Source: Akebia trifoliata (lineage: Eukaryota; Streptophyta; Magnoliopsida; Ranunculales; Lardizabalaceae). From it: a DNA stretch of 64,000 bases. Below, one piece after another: positions 1-12,284 of the stretch (position 1 is its first letter; each line of letters opens with the position of its first letter). The stretch lies in NCBI GenBank assembly GCA_017979445.1, contig CM030714.1, forward strand, positions 5,642,001-5,706,000. The letters are read 5' to 3'. The position numbers were made by a program, and so were the translations under genes. The notes beneath the pieces were generated by a model. That model did not search any database. It worked only from the letters and a program-made list of their open reading frames with translations, and was not told the origin of the DNA.

Positions 1-623
1 TCAATAAAATAGTTCACATTATTATAGATTCATGTTCAACTCAATCTTGACTTATTTTTATCAAAAAAAAAAACTCAATCTAGACGTATATGCCTTCATT
101 TCTTAATTTTTAAGTCAGACTAGCCTTACTAATTTAATAAGATTTCAATTTGATTGGATTGATTTACATTTATTAATAATTTTAAAATTATGTGTGATTT
201 ATTTGCTCTCTCTCTCTCTCTCATACAAATTTAAGAAGAAATAAATTTTTTCTGGGACTTTTTTTTATAAAAGAATGCTCTGGGGTGGCATATTATATTA
301 ATTTCATTTGTCAGCATGTTTCAATGAAGAGTTGGTGTATAATTTTTCTAAAAGATTATAGCTTAAGAAATTGTTTAGTGTTAAATTTGCCATAAATCTT
401 ATATTGGAAGTTTTGTATTTTAAAATGCCTTAATTCTATTCGAATCAAACTGGCTTTAAAGTCAAATTAAATCTAGTTGAATCGAAACCAACTCAGTCCA
501 ATTTCATTTACATCACAATTGGACCAATCACTAACACAATGAATGGATGAGATTTAATGCATTTAGCATTATTTGTTCAAAGAGTTATAAATATATAAGG
601 TGGTTTTTATATGATCGTGACAG

Positions 624-843
624 GCCCATTTCGGGTGCATCAATGAACCCAGCTCGGAGTTTGGGTCCAGCAATTGTATCGAACCGCTACGATGGAATAT
701 GGGTTTATATAGTGGGGCCCATCTGTGGGGCCATATCAGGTGCATGGGTCCACAATATCATTCGTTTCACAGACAAGCGAGTGCGTGAGATCATTAAGAC
801 TGGCTCTTTCCTCAAGAGCTTAGGAAGGGAAGCCTCCAATTAA
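624..843 (+). CDS. NIP-type aquaporin, last exon (5' part outside window)
   Basis: Nodulin-26-like intrinsic proteins are membrane channels for water, glycerol or metalloids. The exon encodes about 72 residues starting in the stretch before the second pore motif: SGASMNPARSLGPAIV contains the second NPA box, followed by a sixth membrane helix (GIWVYIVGPICGAISGAWVHN) and a cytosolic tail RFTDKRVREI..GSFLKSL typical of NIPs. The acceptor is the CAG ending at 623; the stop is TAA at 841-843. The first 623 bases contain no other aquaporin exon that I can see and are read as the last intron, so the earlier exons lie upstream of the window. The serine-rich phosphorylation-type tail fits NIP1-like members, but the subgroup is inferred. 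The GASMNPAR motif itself is directly visible. Confidence 0.85.
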
Positions 844-1018
844 TAGTGTTCCATTTCATTTGTTTTTCAATTTTTTTTAAGGGGGCAGGGTAAAGTCTTC
901 TTCTTTTTCTGTCCTAATATGTAATTTTAAAAGTAGGAGACTTATTTATTTAATTTTAAATAATAAACTAGTTTTTTTGTTTTTTGTTTTTTACTGGTCT
1001 TCAAGTTTTTTTTTTCAA

Positions 1019-1141
1019 GAGAGATTCTATTGCCACACCAACTTTTGCTTACACTATCCCAATTCATGTGTAAATTACCAAAGAATTAGCACACAAATTG
1101 GGGTGGTGTTACAAAAGTTGTTGTGGCAATAGAAGCTCTCT
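1019..1141. mobile_element. Foldback MITE, about 120 bp
   Basis: Left end AGAGATTCTATTGCCACACC and right end TTGTGGCAATAGAAGCTCTC are imperfect inverted repeats joined by a short AT-rich centre with a second inner match (ACACTATCCCAATT / AATTGGGGTGGTG). A second copy lies at 29608-29690 inside the receptor kinase gene, and single ends are visible near 43715 and 53270-53323. Superfamily not determined. Confidence 0.6.
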
Positions 1142-3347
1142 GCTTTAATCGCCTACTCTTCAGTTAGAGGGACCATGAGATTATAATTTTACTTATCTTT
1201 ATGAAAATAATCCTAACAAATATTAAGTTGAGATGGAAAGATGGGGCATTTATGAGATTCCAAAATTTTGATTGCAAATTACTTCTACCCCACCTTCTCT
1301 CATTATAAAATATTGAGTAAAATATTTTGAAAATTACATAATAAAAAAGGATATTTTTATAATTTTAAAAACTAATGAATGTGATTATAAGGATGTGGTT
1401 TGCAATTTTTTTTGGTTTTTAATCAAAATGACGCTACTTATAAAATTTAAACAAAGGTGAGGGCGTTTGTGAGATCCAAATTTTGGTGTCTAACCACTTC
1501 TACTCCACCTTCTCTCATTATAATAGTCACTATGTTTTTTAAAGGAATTAATATAGAATTTGCTATTTCAATATTTTTACCGGAAAAGTGATAATGGTTT
1601 GGCAGGTGCACTTTATTTTGGAAAAATTACCTAATACCCCTAAATTGAAGTTTTCCTAATAAATACCCCAATTTTTTGGACATTAACTTAATAATACGGC
1701 TAGTAAAGTTTTATCAATTAAATGCCCATTGACCTTAAAAAAACTTAGATATATATTCATGATACCCATATATATTTTTGTCTAGATTGGAAGAAAAGTT
1801 GATCAACAACCACAGGTGTGTGTGTGTGTGTGTATGTTAATGAGGTGCTCTATCTAAATAAGCTATAATCATTGTGCTTGTTCCATAAATATTGTAATAT
1901 ATATGTAGATAATTTCTTACCAGATAATAATTTAATGATTAGTCCTGGTAGCCTTGATTTCTTTTTCTTTTTCGGCTCAAGATTCATATTGGTCAGAAGT
2001 AAGATTTCATCTATAATGCATCGTGTGATTTAGTCACATTTCGAGTTTTTTGAATGATAAATGAGCTACTTAATACAATGGTTAGAGTATTGCTTTGTAT
2101 ATGTCGGGAATTATTAGTTTAAAATACTTTAGATTCAATATAAGCTTACTTGTACATGATTGTCAGGTGTTGGATTTGGGGAATATTTATAGAATGAGGA
2201 GGGTTCATTTAGTGGAAGGTAATGGATTAAAAATTAGGCAAAGTGGAGAATAATGGGGAAAATTAGGTATGACTTGGGCCAATAGACTTTGAAAGTTTGG
2301 TAAGACTTGAGTTAAATGGTTTAGAAGTAGACTTGGGCGTAAGGATCCATTCTAGATAAAGCCCAAGGATTTATAAACTGATTTAAAGAAGCCCAAAGGT
2401 CTAAATTTGGGTTGCATAAGGCTCTTTCACTTCGGTCTTCTCACTTTGACCATAGATTTTCACCCGTAAAATCCATGAATTCCTTCTGTCTTTTCGTAAC
2501 ATCCCTTCTTGTTCCAATTGCAGCTCTGACAACATTAATGTACATCATCAAATATATCATAAAATCAAGAATTTAACAATATTTACAATAAATATGCACG
2601 TAATGATGTTTATACATTAATCGATGTAATTCTTGGGATTTAATTGAGAAAATTTTCAAATACATGATTATTTAAAGCCTCAAAAGATACAATTTTCAAC
2701 TCTGGTCACACCTTCAAACCAAAGTTTTTCTAGTCCCGAACAAAACAAAGGCCCTGCTTGGTAAGTCGTAAAATGCAAAATTTTGTATTTACAATATTAT
2801 GCAATTAACGATTTTACAACTATTTGTGGGTCGAGTGCTTGGTAATATTTCCAGAAAATGCTTATAAAGTTTTGCGAGTGCTTGGTTAACCAAAAAAATG
2901 CAAAAATTTAGAAGAAAAAAAAAACCATAGTTTTAGAACCAACCAATATTATATATACAAGCACAAGAATTGAATAATTTGCTCGCTGAGAGAAAATTTT
3001 GGGAGAAAATATGTGAGCAGTTTAAGTGCTTTATTTTTTTTAATACACATGGCTTCGTGCCATTGGTTCATCAGCTTAGCACACAGCAAATCTATTTTCT
3101 TGAGAAGGAATCCTGATTCCTAATCACCTTGTAATAGCCAACTTAATCCTTATCCAGATAAGGTAACTAGGTAACTAGTCAGAGGGACAAAAATCCTTTT
3201 ATATTGTGATTATTTCCCTAACTATATATATTAAATCCTAATAATCCACATGGCACGAATGAGGATGATTTTATCCCTCCACAAATACCATGCTTTCCAA
3301 TGAACTCATAGCTCACTTGAATTTTTGGGTCCTACAGTTGTGGGATA

Positions 3348-3503
3348 TGAATTTACAAAAAAATCAAACAGTAGAAAATGATTTTCCAAAGATGATTACA
3401 ACTAAATTTACAAAAAAAACTCAAACAGTAGAAAATGGTTTTCCAAAGATGATTAAACAACTAAATTTACAAAAAAAACTTAAACAGTAGAAAAATGATT
3501 TCA
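3348..3503. repeat. Tandem repeat, about 2.5 copies of a ~60-bp unit
   Basis: The unit runs TTTACAAAAAAAATCAAACAG, then TAGAAAATGATTTTCCAAAGATGATTA, and recurs three times, the last copy partial. The short reading frame that crosses it is produced by the repeat and is not a gene. Confidence 0.75.
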
Positions 3504-5414
3504 AAACTTGGTTTGACATTTCATTTCAGACAAGACAATCCATTAAACTCAATTTATGTTAATTTTTTTTTATGGGTGGTTTACATTAATTGATTTACAT
3601 ATATTTAAAATAAAATGATTATAATTTTGCAATAAAAAACATAAATTATGAAATGTTTAGTCATAAAATCATATGCTTATTTACATAATAAATATTTATT
3701 ATCTAAAAAAAAATTATTTAAATCAAAATTTAAGAAATCCCAGTTGACTCGGTTGAGATTTTCAAAATATTGTACGAGATATCTTGTTTATCTCAGGAGA
3801 CGATGTGAATGTTGAGACACCGTGCAAATCCGTATTGTCATTTAACAAGACCGAGATGACTCAGGTGAGTCATCTTAGTCTCGGTCAAGATTAAAACCAT
3901 GGCTAAAAGTGATTTTTCATGTAATGTTCTATGTATAATTGAACACAAGTAAAAGGTTAGTTTAGAAATAATTTATTTGAAAATCTGAAATATTGGGTAC
4001 CAGTGTGCAATTGATAGTAGTCCCTCACCCAAGATCTTTGGTTAGCAATTCAAACAAAAATTCAATTTATGAAAAATTCGAGTTCTACTTGATTTTGGAT
4101 AACAAAAATCTGGTATAAAATTCGACCAATAATTCAATAAATGAAAAATATGCGGTATATGCTTCATATGTGTATTATCTGTTCATTTCAAAAATTCAAA
4201 ACCCAAAATTTTGGACATGTGATAGTGATGGTGATGATAATAATGATGGTGGTGATGATGAGGACATTGAAATTATTGTTCCATTGATTTTTAACAGAAG
4301 ACCAAAGTCAAGGGACAAATCATCACTTTGAAAAATTAAATAGTAATCTCAAATAAATGTAAAGAGTCATGTCATTACTTTTTAATAAATTAAAGGGACA
4401 GTTGTTATGTAAAAAAGTGGATTCCTCCAAAATTTTGAAGCATGGCCGCTTCAAAGTCGATTTGTGTTACATGTTACAACTTACAAGGTTACACTTTGCA
4501 ACATACAACAAGTTATAGTAGCATTTTTTGTTTTCATTGAATTTTATAAAAATTCGGAAAAATTGTAAAAAAACAGGTTTTATTCTTTTCCAACTTAAAA
4601 TCAGTGAATTAATCAAAATAGTTCAATAATCCAGAGAATAATACTTTCATTGAAAAAAATGAAAAATTCGTGAGTTTTTCAAAATTTAAATGGGAGATTG
4701 TTAACAAGGATAACTTAATTTTATCTTCTCATTTAAGTCAAACCCTTTAAATCAATTTAATTTTTTTTTTAAATTTCATCCTAATTCAACATTTTAAGGT
4801 TTTATTATTAGTAAGCTGTTCCATTGATGAAATTAGTTTGTTTCCAAAAAATCTTCTTGAAAATACAACATTTAACATTGTGTACTTTGAACGATTTACA
4901 AAGCTCAATGGTTCTCTTGATACGTTATTTGAAACACTCTATTTATCTATTTGAATCGGCCAACTTTATTGAATGCCTTAGGCTCTTGGGTGAAGAATGT
5001 AGAGATTTTTTTTCGAATATTACTTAACAAACCTTAACTTGTGGGGATTTTTTTCTAAATACCCATAATTTTTGGGAGATATCTTGATAGGGTAACTAGT
5101 AAAATTTTTCTTTCTTAATGTCTTTTAATCCCCCTTTCAATCATTTAGATAGATGATTCAAATTGTCAAGATCAACCTTTCCTTCAATCGTCGAGATTGA
5201 CATTTAGAAATTCGTCGATCTTGTCGTTAGAACATGATCAATTATCAAGATCAATGATTTAAATCATTGAGGTCAACTATTTGAATTGTTGATGTCGATA
5301 ATTTGAATATTTTATCAGGGTGGGGGAACATTAAGAAAGAAAGACTTTTACTAATTTGGCTATCAAGATATTGTTAGAAAATTCACGACGCATTTAGAAT
5401 GACGTCCCTAATGT

Positions 5415-5683
5415 CACTACGTGAAAAAAAGCCTATATTTGATGGTCCAAGACTATAGAATTGTATAAAATCTAACGGACCAAAGCGTTAAATTTTTCAT
5501 TGTCAATTTTTTTTCAACGGATTGAAACCGTCAAATTAATAGAGGATGCGAGAAATTTTATGGTTCTAAATCATCGAATTGGGGAACGTTAAAAATTTCA
5601 ACGGCCATGAAATTTGATTTCTAATATTTGTGGGTTTTAGCCTATCAAATTTTCTTGCGAAAATTTTCAGTTTTCACATAGTG
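5415..5683. mobile_element. CACTA-type MITE (269 bp)
   Basis: Starts CACTACGTGAAAA and ends TTTTCACATAGTG, which are terminal inverted repeats of CACTA type. It is flanked by the 3-bp direct repeat TGT (5412-5414 and 5684-5686), the target-site length expected for the superfamily. The interior has no coding capacity. A clearly related copy lies at 44791-45021. Confidence 0.8.
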
Positions 5684-5769
5684 TGTAAGTCTATATATTA
5701 AGTAAATTTTGCCTTTTTGTTTTGTATTGGAGTATTTCTTCATATTTTGGTAAAGAGGCATAAAAGAAA

Positions 5770-5880
5770 GAGTCGTGGTGGAGTAACATTGTGGGGGACA
5801 TTTTTGACATGGAAGTGTGTAGCTAGGACCCATGGATGTTTTTCTTCGGGATACATAAGAAAAAGATTTATGATCAAGCA
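5770..5880. mobile_element. Truncated foldback MITE (ATCTCGATGAAA-centre family)
   Basis: The left half starts GAGTCGTGGTGGAGTAAC, as in the complete copies at 10856-11037 and 20684-20863, and reaches the central CTTCGGGATACATAAG motif. The right arm is missing or decayed. Confidence 0.45.
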
Positions 5881-6027
5881 TATCCTAAGGTAACTGATTA
5901 CGATTTTGTGATTGAGGGGGTGGGGGGTTAGAGGGGAGCGTCAGAAAATCATTACACCTATATATAATGTCTATAAGAATGGAATTATATTTTAGTTCCT
6001 TTACTTTATCTTAAATTCATTACTTGG

Positions 6028-7745
6028 AATGGGAGTCGTGGTATTTTTCCTTTTTCCCACCTCAAGCAAAGAACTTATTCATCAATTCCATGGTTTCTGA
6101 TAAGGTCCCAATTATTCGATTTTGGGACCGTAATTGCATTAAGATTACCATTGCATAAATGTTAGTTCCTTTAAATAATTGCAAAATTATTTTATTTATC
6201 CAAATTAATAAAGCTAATGATATATTAGTGTTAATTGTAGCGCACGTGGAAGCCAACAAATCGCGAAACAATAATGGTTACAATACACGAGCCGAAAGGA
6301 AGCATCCAGAAAAATCTCGATCGATTTGGGCGCCACGTCACCGCGCCGCGGCTAGGCATGACCGCACCGCGGTCATCTCGAGGAATTTGTCCTCGAGATT
6401 TTCACAGAAGCTTCCAATTGCTTCGGTGGTTGTAACTGAATGGGTAGTTCGAAGCAAATCATCCGAAAAGTTGACCCGATTACCCGAATACAAATGTTAT
6501 AAATTGAAGGGTTGATTTTAGAGAAGGGTCTTCTCTTTGCTCTCTTCTTCTCTACTTTTTGATTTTTCCTCTCTTTAATTCTCTGTAATTTTCTATTGAG
6601 AGATCTCTTGAGTGTAGTGAGAACATCAAGAGTGCTCAATTCTTTATCTTTGTAATTTGTTGGAGAGCTATAAATAAGGATTTTAGATTGATCATCATCT
6701 TCTTCACCCATGTTCTTCATTCTGTTATTAATTTCTACAATATGAATCTTGCGATGATCGGCTAGACTCTCCGTAAAGAGGTCAAGAATGCCGGAGTAAT
6801 TTCATCCTACTTATGTTGTTTTAAATTCTTTCTTTCTGCTTTATGTGTTAATTCTGAAATTCCTCTTAGAACAAGACTAGCTAGCTTATACATTCAAATC
6901 AAGCTTAGATGATTGTTACTTAGATAAGCTCAAGAACAATCATGCTATGTGAAGAATTGAAGTATAAGTCAGTTACACTTGTTTGAAGTTGGAATTCTCC
7001 TGAATACTCTTTGGTTACCATCAATGTTTAACTCGATTTATCTTCCGATCCACAAGCAATGACTTGCTACGTGGATCGAGTTATAATTAGAACAAATCAG
7101 CATTTTGGATGAATTGCAAAGGTTGAATTGACCTCTCCACACCCTCTTTCCTCAATCTCTATTTGTAGTTTCAATTTCATTTACAAATTAGTTGTTAATT
7201 GCTTCTCTATTTTAAACAAATCAATTTTGTTTTTTAAGAAAAATCTGTTTTCCAATTCTGTTTTGGTGTGTTTATCCGAATGAGTTTTTGAATCCAAATT
7301 GTCCTTGTGGAACGAATTCGACTTGCCCAAAGTCTTAGTTCAAATCTTTATCTCTGCATCTCTATTGCAAGCTTTACAATCGATCAGTTTCTAATTGAAG
7401 AAAATGACCTAACTCTTCTTCTCTCATTTATAAAAGTGGATCAACTCCCTTATTATTTTAACACTTATATCATTATCTTTTTCCAATTATAATGAGAGAT
7501 TAATAAATATTCTTCTTTTGCCCACCTCTATTAGGAAAGCAATTAAATCCCTTTATATGATGTCTTTGCTTTCTTTTCTTTATCTTATATTCCTTAATTG
7601 GAAAGAGAGTGATGATATTATTCTTTCTCCCACCTCAAGCTCAAGGAAAGAACTTATTCATTCACTCCTTGGTTTCTAATTAAAGAAAAGGATCTAAGTC
7701 CTCATCTTCATCTATAAAAATAGATTTATTCTCCTATGTTATAAT
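6028..7745. repeat. Direct duplication interrupted by a solo LTR
   Basis: The sequence around 6028-6097 plus 7387-7480 (CCCACCTCAAGC, AAAGAACTTATTC, TGGTTTC then TAATTGAAGAAAATGACCTA) recurs without interruption at about 7590-7745 (CCCACCTCAAGC, AAAGAACTTATTC, TGGTTTCTAATTAAAGAAAA). The second copy therefore preserves the empty insertion site of the LTR at 6098-7386. No gene was recognised in the duplicated unit. Confidence 0.7.
6098..7386 (+). mobile_element. Solo LTR, about 1.29 kb (Ty3/gypsy-like)
   Basis: Begins TGATAAGGTCCC and ends AATCGATCA, the TG..CA ends of an LTR, and is bounded by the perfect 5-bp direct repeat GTTTC (6093-6097, 7387-7391). Inside are a TATA-like CTATAAATAAGG near 6668 and, near the 3' end, a CCTTGTGGAACGAATTCGAC motif resembling the U5 end of Ogre/Tat or Athila LTRs. 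There is no internal coding region or second LTR, so it is read as a recombination-derived solo LTR. Orientation rests on the TATA box. Confidence 0.7.
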
Positions 7746-8318
7746 GCTTTTAATGATTTCAGATTGAAGAGTAAAATTTCCATCATTTAAAGTTTTTATC
7801 GATCCAAAGGATAGAGATAGAGAGAAGAAGGTGTGTTTAGAATTGAAGATTCACAAAACAAAGAGGATGTCTTATTTCTACAAGCTATTCAGTTTCAATA
7901 GCATAAGGTACACTAATTGAATCTTATACTTTAGCACAATATTTTTCTTACGCAGAAATTGAAAATTATTGATATTGTAAACCTAGTTGAATGTCATAAT
8001 TTTGGCCCAACATGTGAAAAAAAAATATTAATAAATTATTAATTCGTGCATGGTTGATTGTTGTAATTTTGCCTAATATTATTCTTACATTTGAATTTGA
8101 AATGATTAACCTAGTTAAGGCTTATTTTTTATCATTTGTAGTTGATCAAATTGGATTGTTTATGGAATTAAATTACTTAAAAGATTATTCATTAGGGCTA
8201 TATTAAAGACAATGACATTCACTGTCAAAATTGTTTGGAATGAATTGCAATTGCAATTTAAAATTTGTTTTAAGATTTGAGGAACCAATTAGAAGGAAGG
8301 ATTTTAATAATTGAACTA

Positions 8319-8732
8319 TTAAGATATGAGTAGGGATCCATAACACTTTCCCGTACCTAACCAAGGTCAAGTGGCACCACATTTTATGCCACATAGAATA
8401 TTTTGGGACCCACTGACCGTATGGATATGAGGTCCATCTCTTGGTGAACCTCCACACAAAAGATCAGTTTGATTGGCGATGTGCATCCATTGATTATAAC
8501 ATTATCTTAACAATGATTTGTAATCGTTGGATTTAAACTCTTTTTCAAGAGGTTTGACCTAGTGGACACAAGTTATCAAACACTAAGATTTTCAATACGT
8601 AGCTTTACCAAGGGATGGACCACATATCCATACAGTCAATGGATCCTAGAAATGCCACATGTCATAAAATGAGGTGCCACCTGACCTTGGTTAGGTACGG
8701 GACACCTTCTGGATCCTTACTCCTAAGATATT
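8319..8732. mobile_element. Large foldback element, ~115-bp arms
   Basis: Left arm about 8319-8450 and right arm about 8605-8732 are inverted copies (for example CCCGTACCTAACCAAGGTCA on the left, TGACCTTGGTTAGGTACGGG on the right), with a spacer of about 155 bp. No coding capacity. The family was not recognised. Confidence 0.7.
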
Positions 8733-8790
8733 ACCCAAAAGTTAGGGATTGTTTAGCAATAAGTCTCAAAATTAGAGTGCATTAACTAAA

Positions 8791-8958
8791 GATTCGTGCT
8801 AGAGTAGGATTAAAATTGACATTGACTCTCACATTGTTGATGTGGAGGTGCACATATAGCCACATATGCTTTTCACTCATGTGTATCTCGATGAAAGGCA
8901 TCTATGTTTCCAACAATGTAGAATCAGTGTCAATTTTAAGGTTACTTTAACATTTTCA
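8791..8958. mobile_element. Foldback MITE (ATCTCGATGAAA-centre family)
   Basis: Arms GATTCGTGCTAGAGTA..AAAATTGACATTG and ACAATG..CAGTGTCAATTTTAAG..TTACTTTAAC are inverted. The centre is ACTCATGTGTATCTCGATGAAA with ATCTATG beside it, shared with the other members. Confidence 0.6.
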
Positions 8959-8976
8959 TTAAGTAAATATCTTTTT

Positions 8977-9168
8977 TTAAAGAGTCATGCTGAATACACG
9001 TGGTCTTGGTATGTAGTTGGGTATGTGACTGATGTGGCAAGGGCACAGAACTGCACATCTTTTTCCTATGTATCCCGATGAAAATGATCTTGGTTATGTG
9101 TCCTTGCCACATCAACTACGAATCCAACCTCGTACTAGGATCACGTGCATTTATCATGACTCTTTTTT
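8977..9168. mobile_element. Foldback MITE (ATCTCGATGAAA-centre family)
   Basis: Ends TTAAAGAGTCATG and CATGACTCTTTTTTA are inverted. Inner arms GTAGTTGGGTATGTGACTGATGTGGCAAGG and CCTTGCCACATCAACTACG pair, and the centre is CCTATGTATCCCGATGAAAA. It lies only about 20 bp from the previous element. Confidence 0.65.
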
Positions 9169-9230
9169 AGATGGTCAAGACTAAATTTTAATTTCCCCCC
9201 TCCCATAAAAGCACATCAGGAAAATCTTAG

Positions 9231-9334
9231 AGTTTCACTGCATTGATGTGGTGGCAATAGATGTGTTTCCTCCGGATACGAGTGAAAAGCATTTGTGGTT
9301 ATGTGGCCACCTCCTCATCAGCACAGTGTGAAAC
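9231..9334. mobile_element. Short foldback MITE (same family)
   Basis: AGTTTCACTGCATTGATGTGGTGGC at the left pairs with GCCACCTCCTCATCAGCACAGTGTGAAAC at the right; the centre is GGATACGAGTGAAAAGCATTTGTGG, like the larger members. Confidence 0.55.
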
Positions 9335-9780
9335 GGAGTGGAAAGAAAAGTCCCACAGCAAGGCTCTTTTGAATATTTTAGTTTAATATAAATGTTTTTT
9401 TTTATAAATAAAAATAAATATTCAGCACAAGAAGTCAAGGAAAAACACGTGTCCCTTCAAATTCCTCTAAATATCATAGATACCCAAGAGTGTTCCTATA
9501 GCTCTCTGAATATTAGAGATACCTCCATGTGTTTTTGAATTATTGACATGACTCCCTTGACTTCAGTCTTTAATCATTAACTAAGAAAAAGTGACTTTTA
9601 TGCACTAACATCATCATCACCATTATTGTGATGATGATGAACTAAAGAAGTTGCGGTGCCTAGATATTTATCTCACTTGGATCATGGAGGCTATTCTTTC
9701 CCTAGTTTTAAATATACTATAAGTAATGTTGGTTTATGTTCTCAGTGGCATTGCGTTGTGTCCTTACATGATTGCTGATA

Positions 9781-9940
9781 TTCTAATTAGAAAGTCTTCA
9801 CTCAATCCATACTCGACTGATGTTTTACAGACACAGAACTATAGATCTTTTTCCTTATGCATCTTGAGGAAATAGATCTATAGCTCCATGTTTGTAACAC
9901 GTTAGTCAAGTATAGATCAAGTGAAGACTTTCTTGTTAGA
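9781..9940. mobile_element. Foldback MITE (same centre motif)
   Basis: Left arm AGAAAGTCTTCACTCAATCCATACTCGACTGA pairs with the right arm TAGTCAAGTATAGATCAAGTGAAGACTTTC. The centre CTTATGCATCTTGAGGAAA is flanked by ATAGATCT copies. Confidence 0.6.
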
Positions 9941-12284
9941 AAGTCATATTTCTATTTATTATGTTCTAGTGTTTGCAACAATGTCTTCTATTTAGAGTTG
10001 GGTTTTATAAAATAAAAAGGGTACGATTCAATTTGAATTGTCAATATAAATAACCATGAGAAACAGTGTTACTGTCTATTCTCATGAACTGGCCATTCAT
10101 GTAAGTTAAAATATTATAATTAATGAAAATCGTTTTTACTAGATTTTTATTGAAGAAAGGAAGTTGAAAACTGTTGGAAATATGAAGAAAATAGAAATTG
10201 TGCAAACAATCAATTCAACATAAATGAAATAAAGTATTTGAGATGAAACAAATAATCTAGATATATTGATATCATCGATGAGATTTTATGGGGACCAATA
10301 AGATAAGTGAACCTCCTATGCTAATTTGCAAACTAGTGAAGAGACTCATCTCCGGATCAATCAGATTTCTCCAAAGGGCAAGATCTTAATTATATGAAAT
10401 TTTTTCTCCATTCTAAAGGCATTCATGTGTGATGTATTTTATTCATAAGCAAAAAAAGAGAACTGAAAAACCAATCTTAAAACTGCATCGATCTCTACAC
10501 CATAGTCATAAAAGTCAGAGTAGAGGCTTAAAATGGTATGAGAAAACTTCGGAATAAAAATAAATAAATAAAAAAGAACGATGAGACATAAAATATAAAA
10601 TATATTTTAGAAATTATGAAAAATTAAATGTATCTATCTAATAATTCATAAGATATTTTTTTTAATTTATTCTATACTTCCTATTTAACATATTCCCAAT
10701 CACAATTATACATGTTATGATGGCAAAAAAATGTTTCCTCATCGACATATCTTTTGATCAAAATAATAAATTATTGAAAAAAATAAAAAATCAATACATC
10801 AAGATGTTACCATCTAATCCCATATTTCTACATTTATAAATCACCAAACTCTATTAGAGTCGTGTTGGAGTGACCTTAGGCTAGAACCGCACATCGCACT
10901 TTTTGACATGAAAGTGGATAGGAACCATAGATGCCTTTTTTACTCATATCTCGATGAAAGTATCTATGGTTCCCATTCACTTTCACGTCAAGAAGTGTGA
11001 TATGAGATTCTAGCATGAGGTCCCTTCAGCATTATTCATTCTTATATGCATCAAATCTCACATTAAGAAAAGAAAGTGTTTAGTTTTTTCTTCTTTTTTT
11101 TTGTTTGAAAAAAATTTAGTTTAAAACGTAAAACACCATGTTTAAAATAATAAAAAAAATGCATTTTTATTATTTTAACCATCACAGGTACAAATGCATT
11201 TTAAACGTGCTTTTTTCTCTCTCTAGAAATTGTTGTTTTTAGTTACTATGTTCTACACCACCAATACTCGTGGAATCGAAGTCTCCTATTTATTCTAGCC
11301 CACCTTAAATCTTAGTCCTTTAGAAAACTCAACATAACCGTTAGTAAGCATAGACTAAACAATTACCTACCATCCTCTGAAGGCATGTGACCTTTTTCTC
11401 AAATCTTCAAAGTCATTTCCTCAAAGTTTCTTTAGCACTTCTTGTCATTATTTTAGAAATTTTAAATTGAATATTTCTTTTAAAAATCAACCTTTGTTCG
11501 ACATAACCAAAGTACCAAACTATCTTAGCCTATTTTCCAAAATCGTAAATTCATCAAAAGTTGATCACTTTTTCTTAAATATCTCAAAATAAAATCTATT
11601 CAAATAAGAGAAAAAAAAAAAAAAAAACAATCAAGAACTTTCTATTAGGTGAATAACCAATAACAAAACTAGTTCAATTCTAAAACTAAACAAGTAAAAA
11701 AACACATTACTTTAAAAAGCTTGGCCTTGAAAATTTGGTGTTTTCAAAAAGTGTTAGTTGCCACGATCCTTGTCCGACCCATTAACTAATGCACCTTAAA
11801 GTGTGCCATTAGGGCACATGTTAACAAACCCGTGATTTTTAACCATTTCATTTGGAAATTTTTAAGTGAAAATGTAGAATTATGTGCAATGTCTACAATG
11901 TGGCATTTTGAGGATGGTATAGACACCAAATTGTAAAATTGTGGAAAAGTTCTCATATTAATAATAGATCAAGAAAACCTCTTAGAAACCATTTGAAAAC
12001 ACAAAATCCAAATTGAGCCTAATTATTAAGAATGGGCCTCTCAAAACTCCGGCTTGGTTATTTTTCGATGATACCCTTATCAAAATATGTTCAAGTGATT
12101 CCTCATAGTCAATAAGGCATGTTGGCCAATGAAAAAATCACCAGTCTTTTCAAAGATTAATTAGAAATAACAAAAGGATAATAACAAAGTGCAATGATGT
12201 TGGGCATAAAATGTCCAACACCACTAATTTATTACTTATTCTTTTCCCTTCCTTATTTGTGTTCTACATACATATATATATATA
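9941..12284. other. Intergenic, no gene seen
   Basis: AT-rich DNA with poly-A and poly-T runs. It contains the foldback MITE at 10856-11037. No coding region, RNA gene or further element was recognised. Confidence 0.5.
10856..11037. mobile_element. Foldback MITE, near-complete member
   Basis: Left arm AGAGTCGTGTTGGAGTGACC through TTTTTGACATGAAAGTGGAT pairs with TTCACTTTCACGTCAAGAAG through GGTCCCTTCAGCATTATTC. Centre: ATAGATGCCTTTTTTACTCATATCTCGATGAAAGTATCTATGG. Best reference copy of the family together with 20684-20863. Confidence 0.7.

Larger units (their letters stand above)
844..5414. other. Intergenic, AT-rich, no gene seen
   Basis: After the aquaporin stop there is no coding region that I can support. 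The stretch holds a short foldback MITE (1019-1141), a (TG)n tract near 1815-1832, a tandem repeat (3348-3503), and a weak palindromic region around 3722-3903 with CTCGGTT/ACTCGG motifs that may be a decayed hAT-like MITE. Confidence 0.6.
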
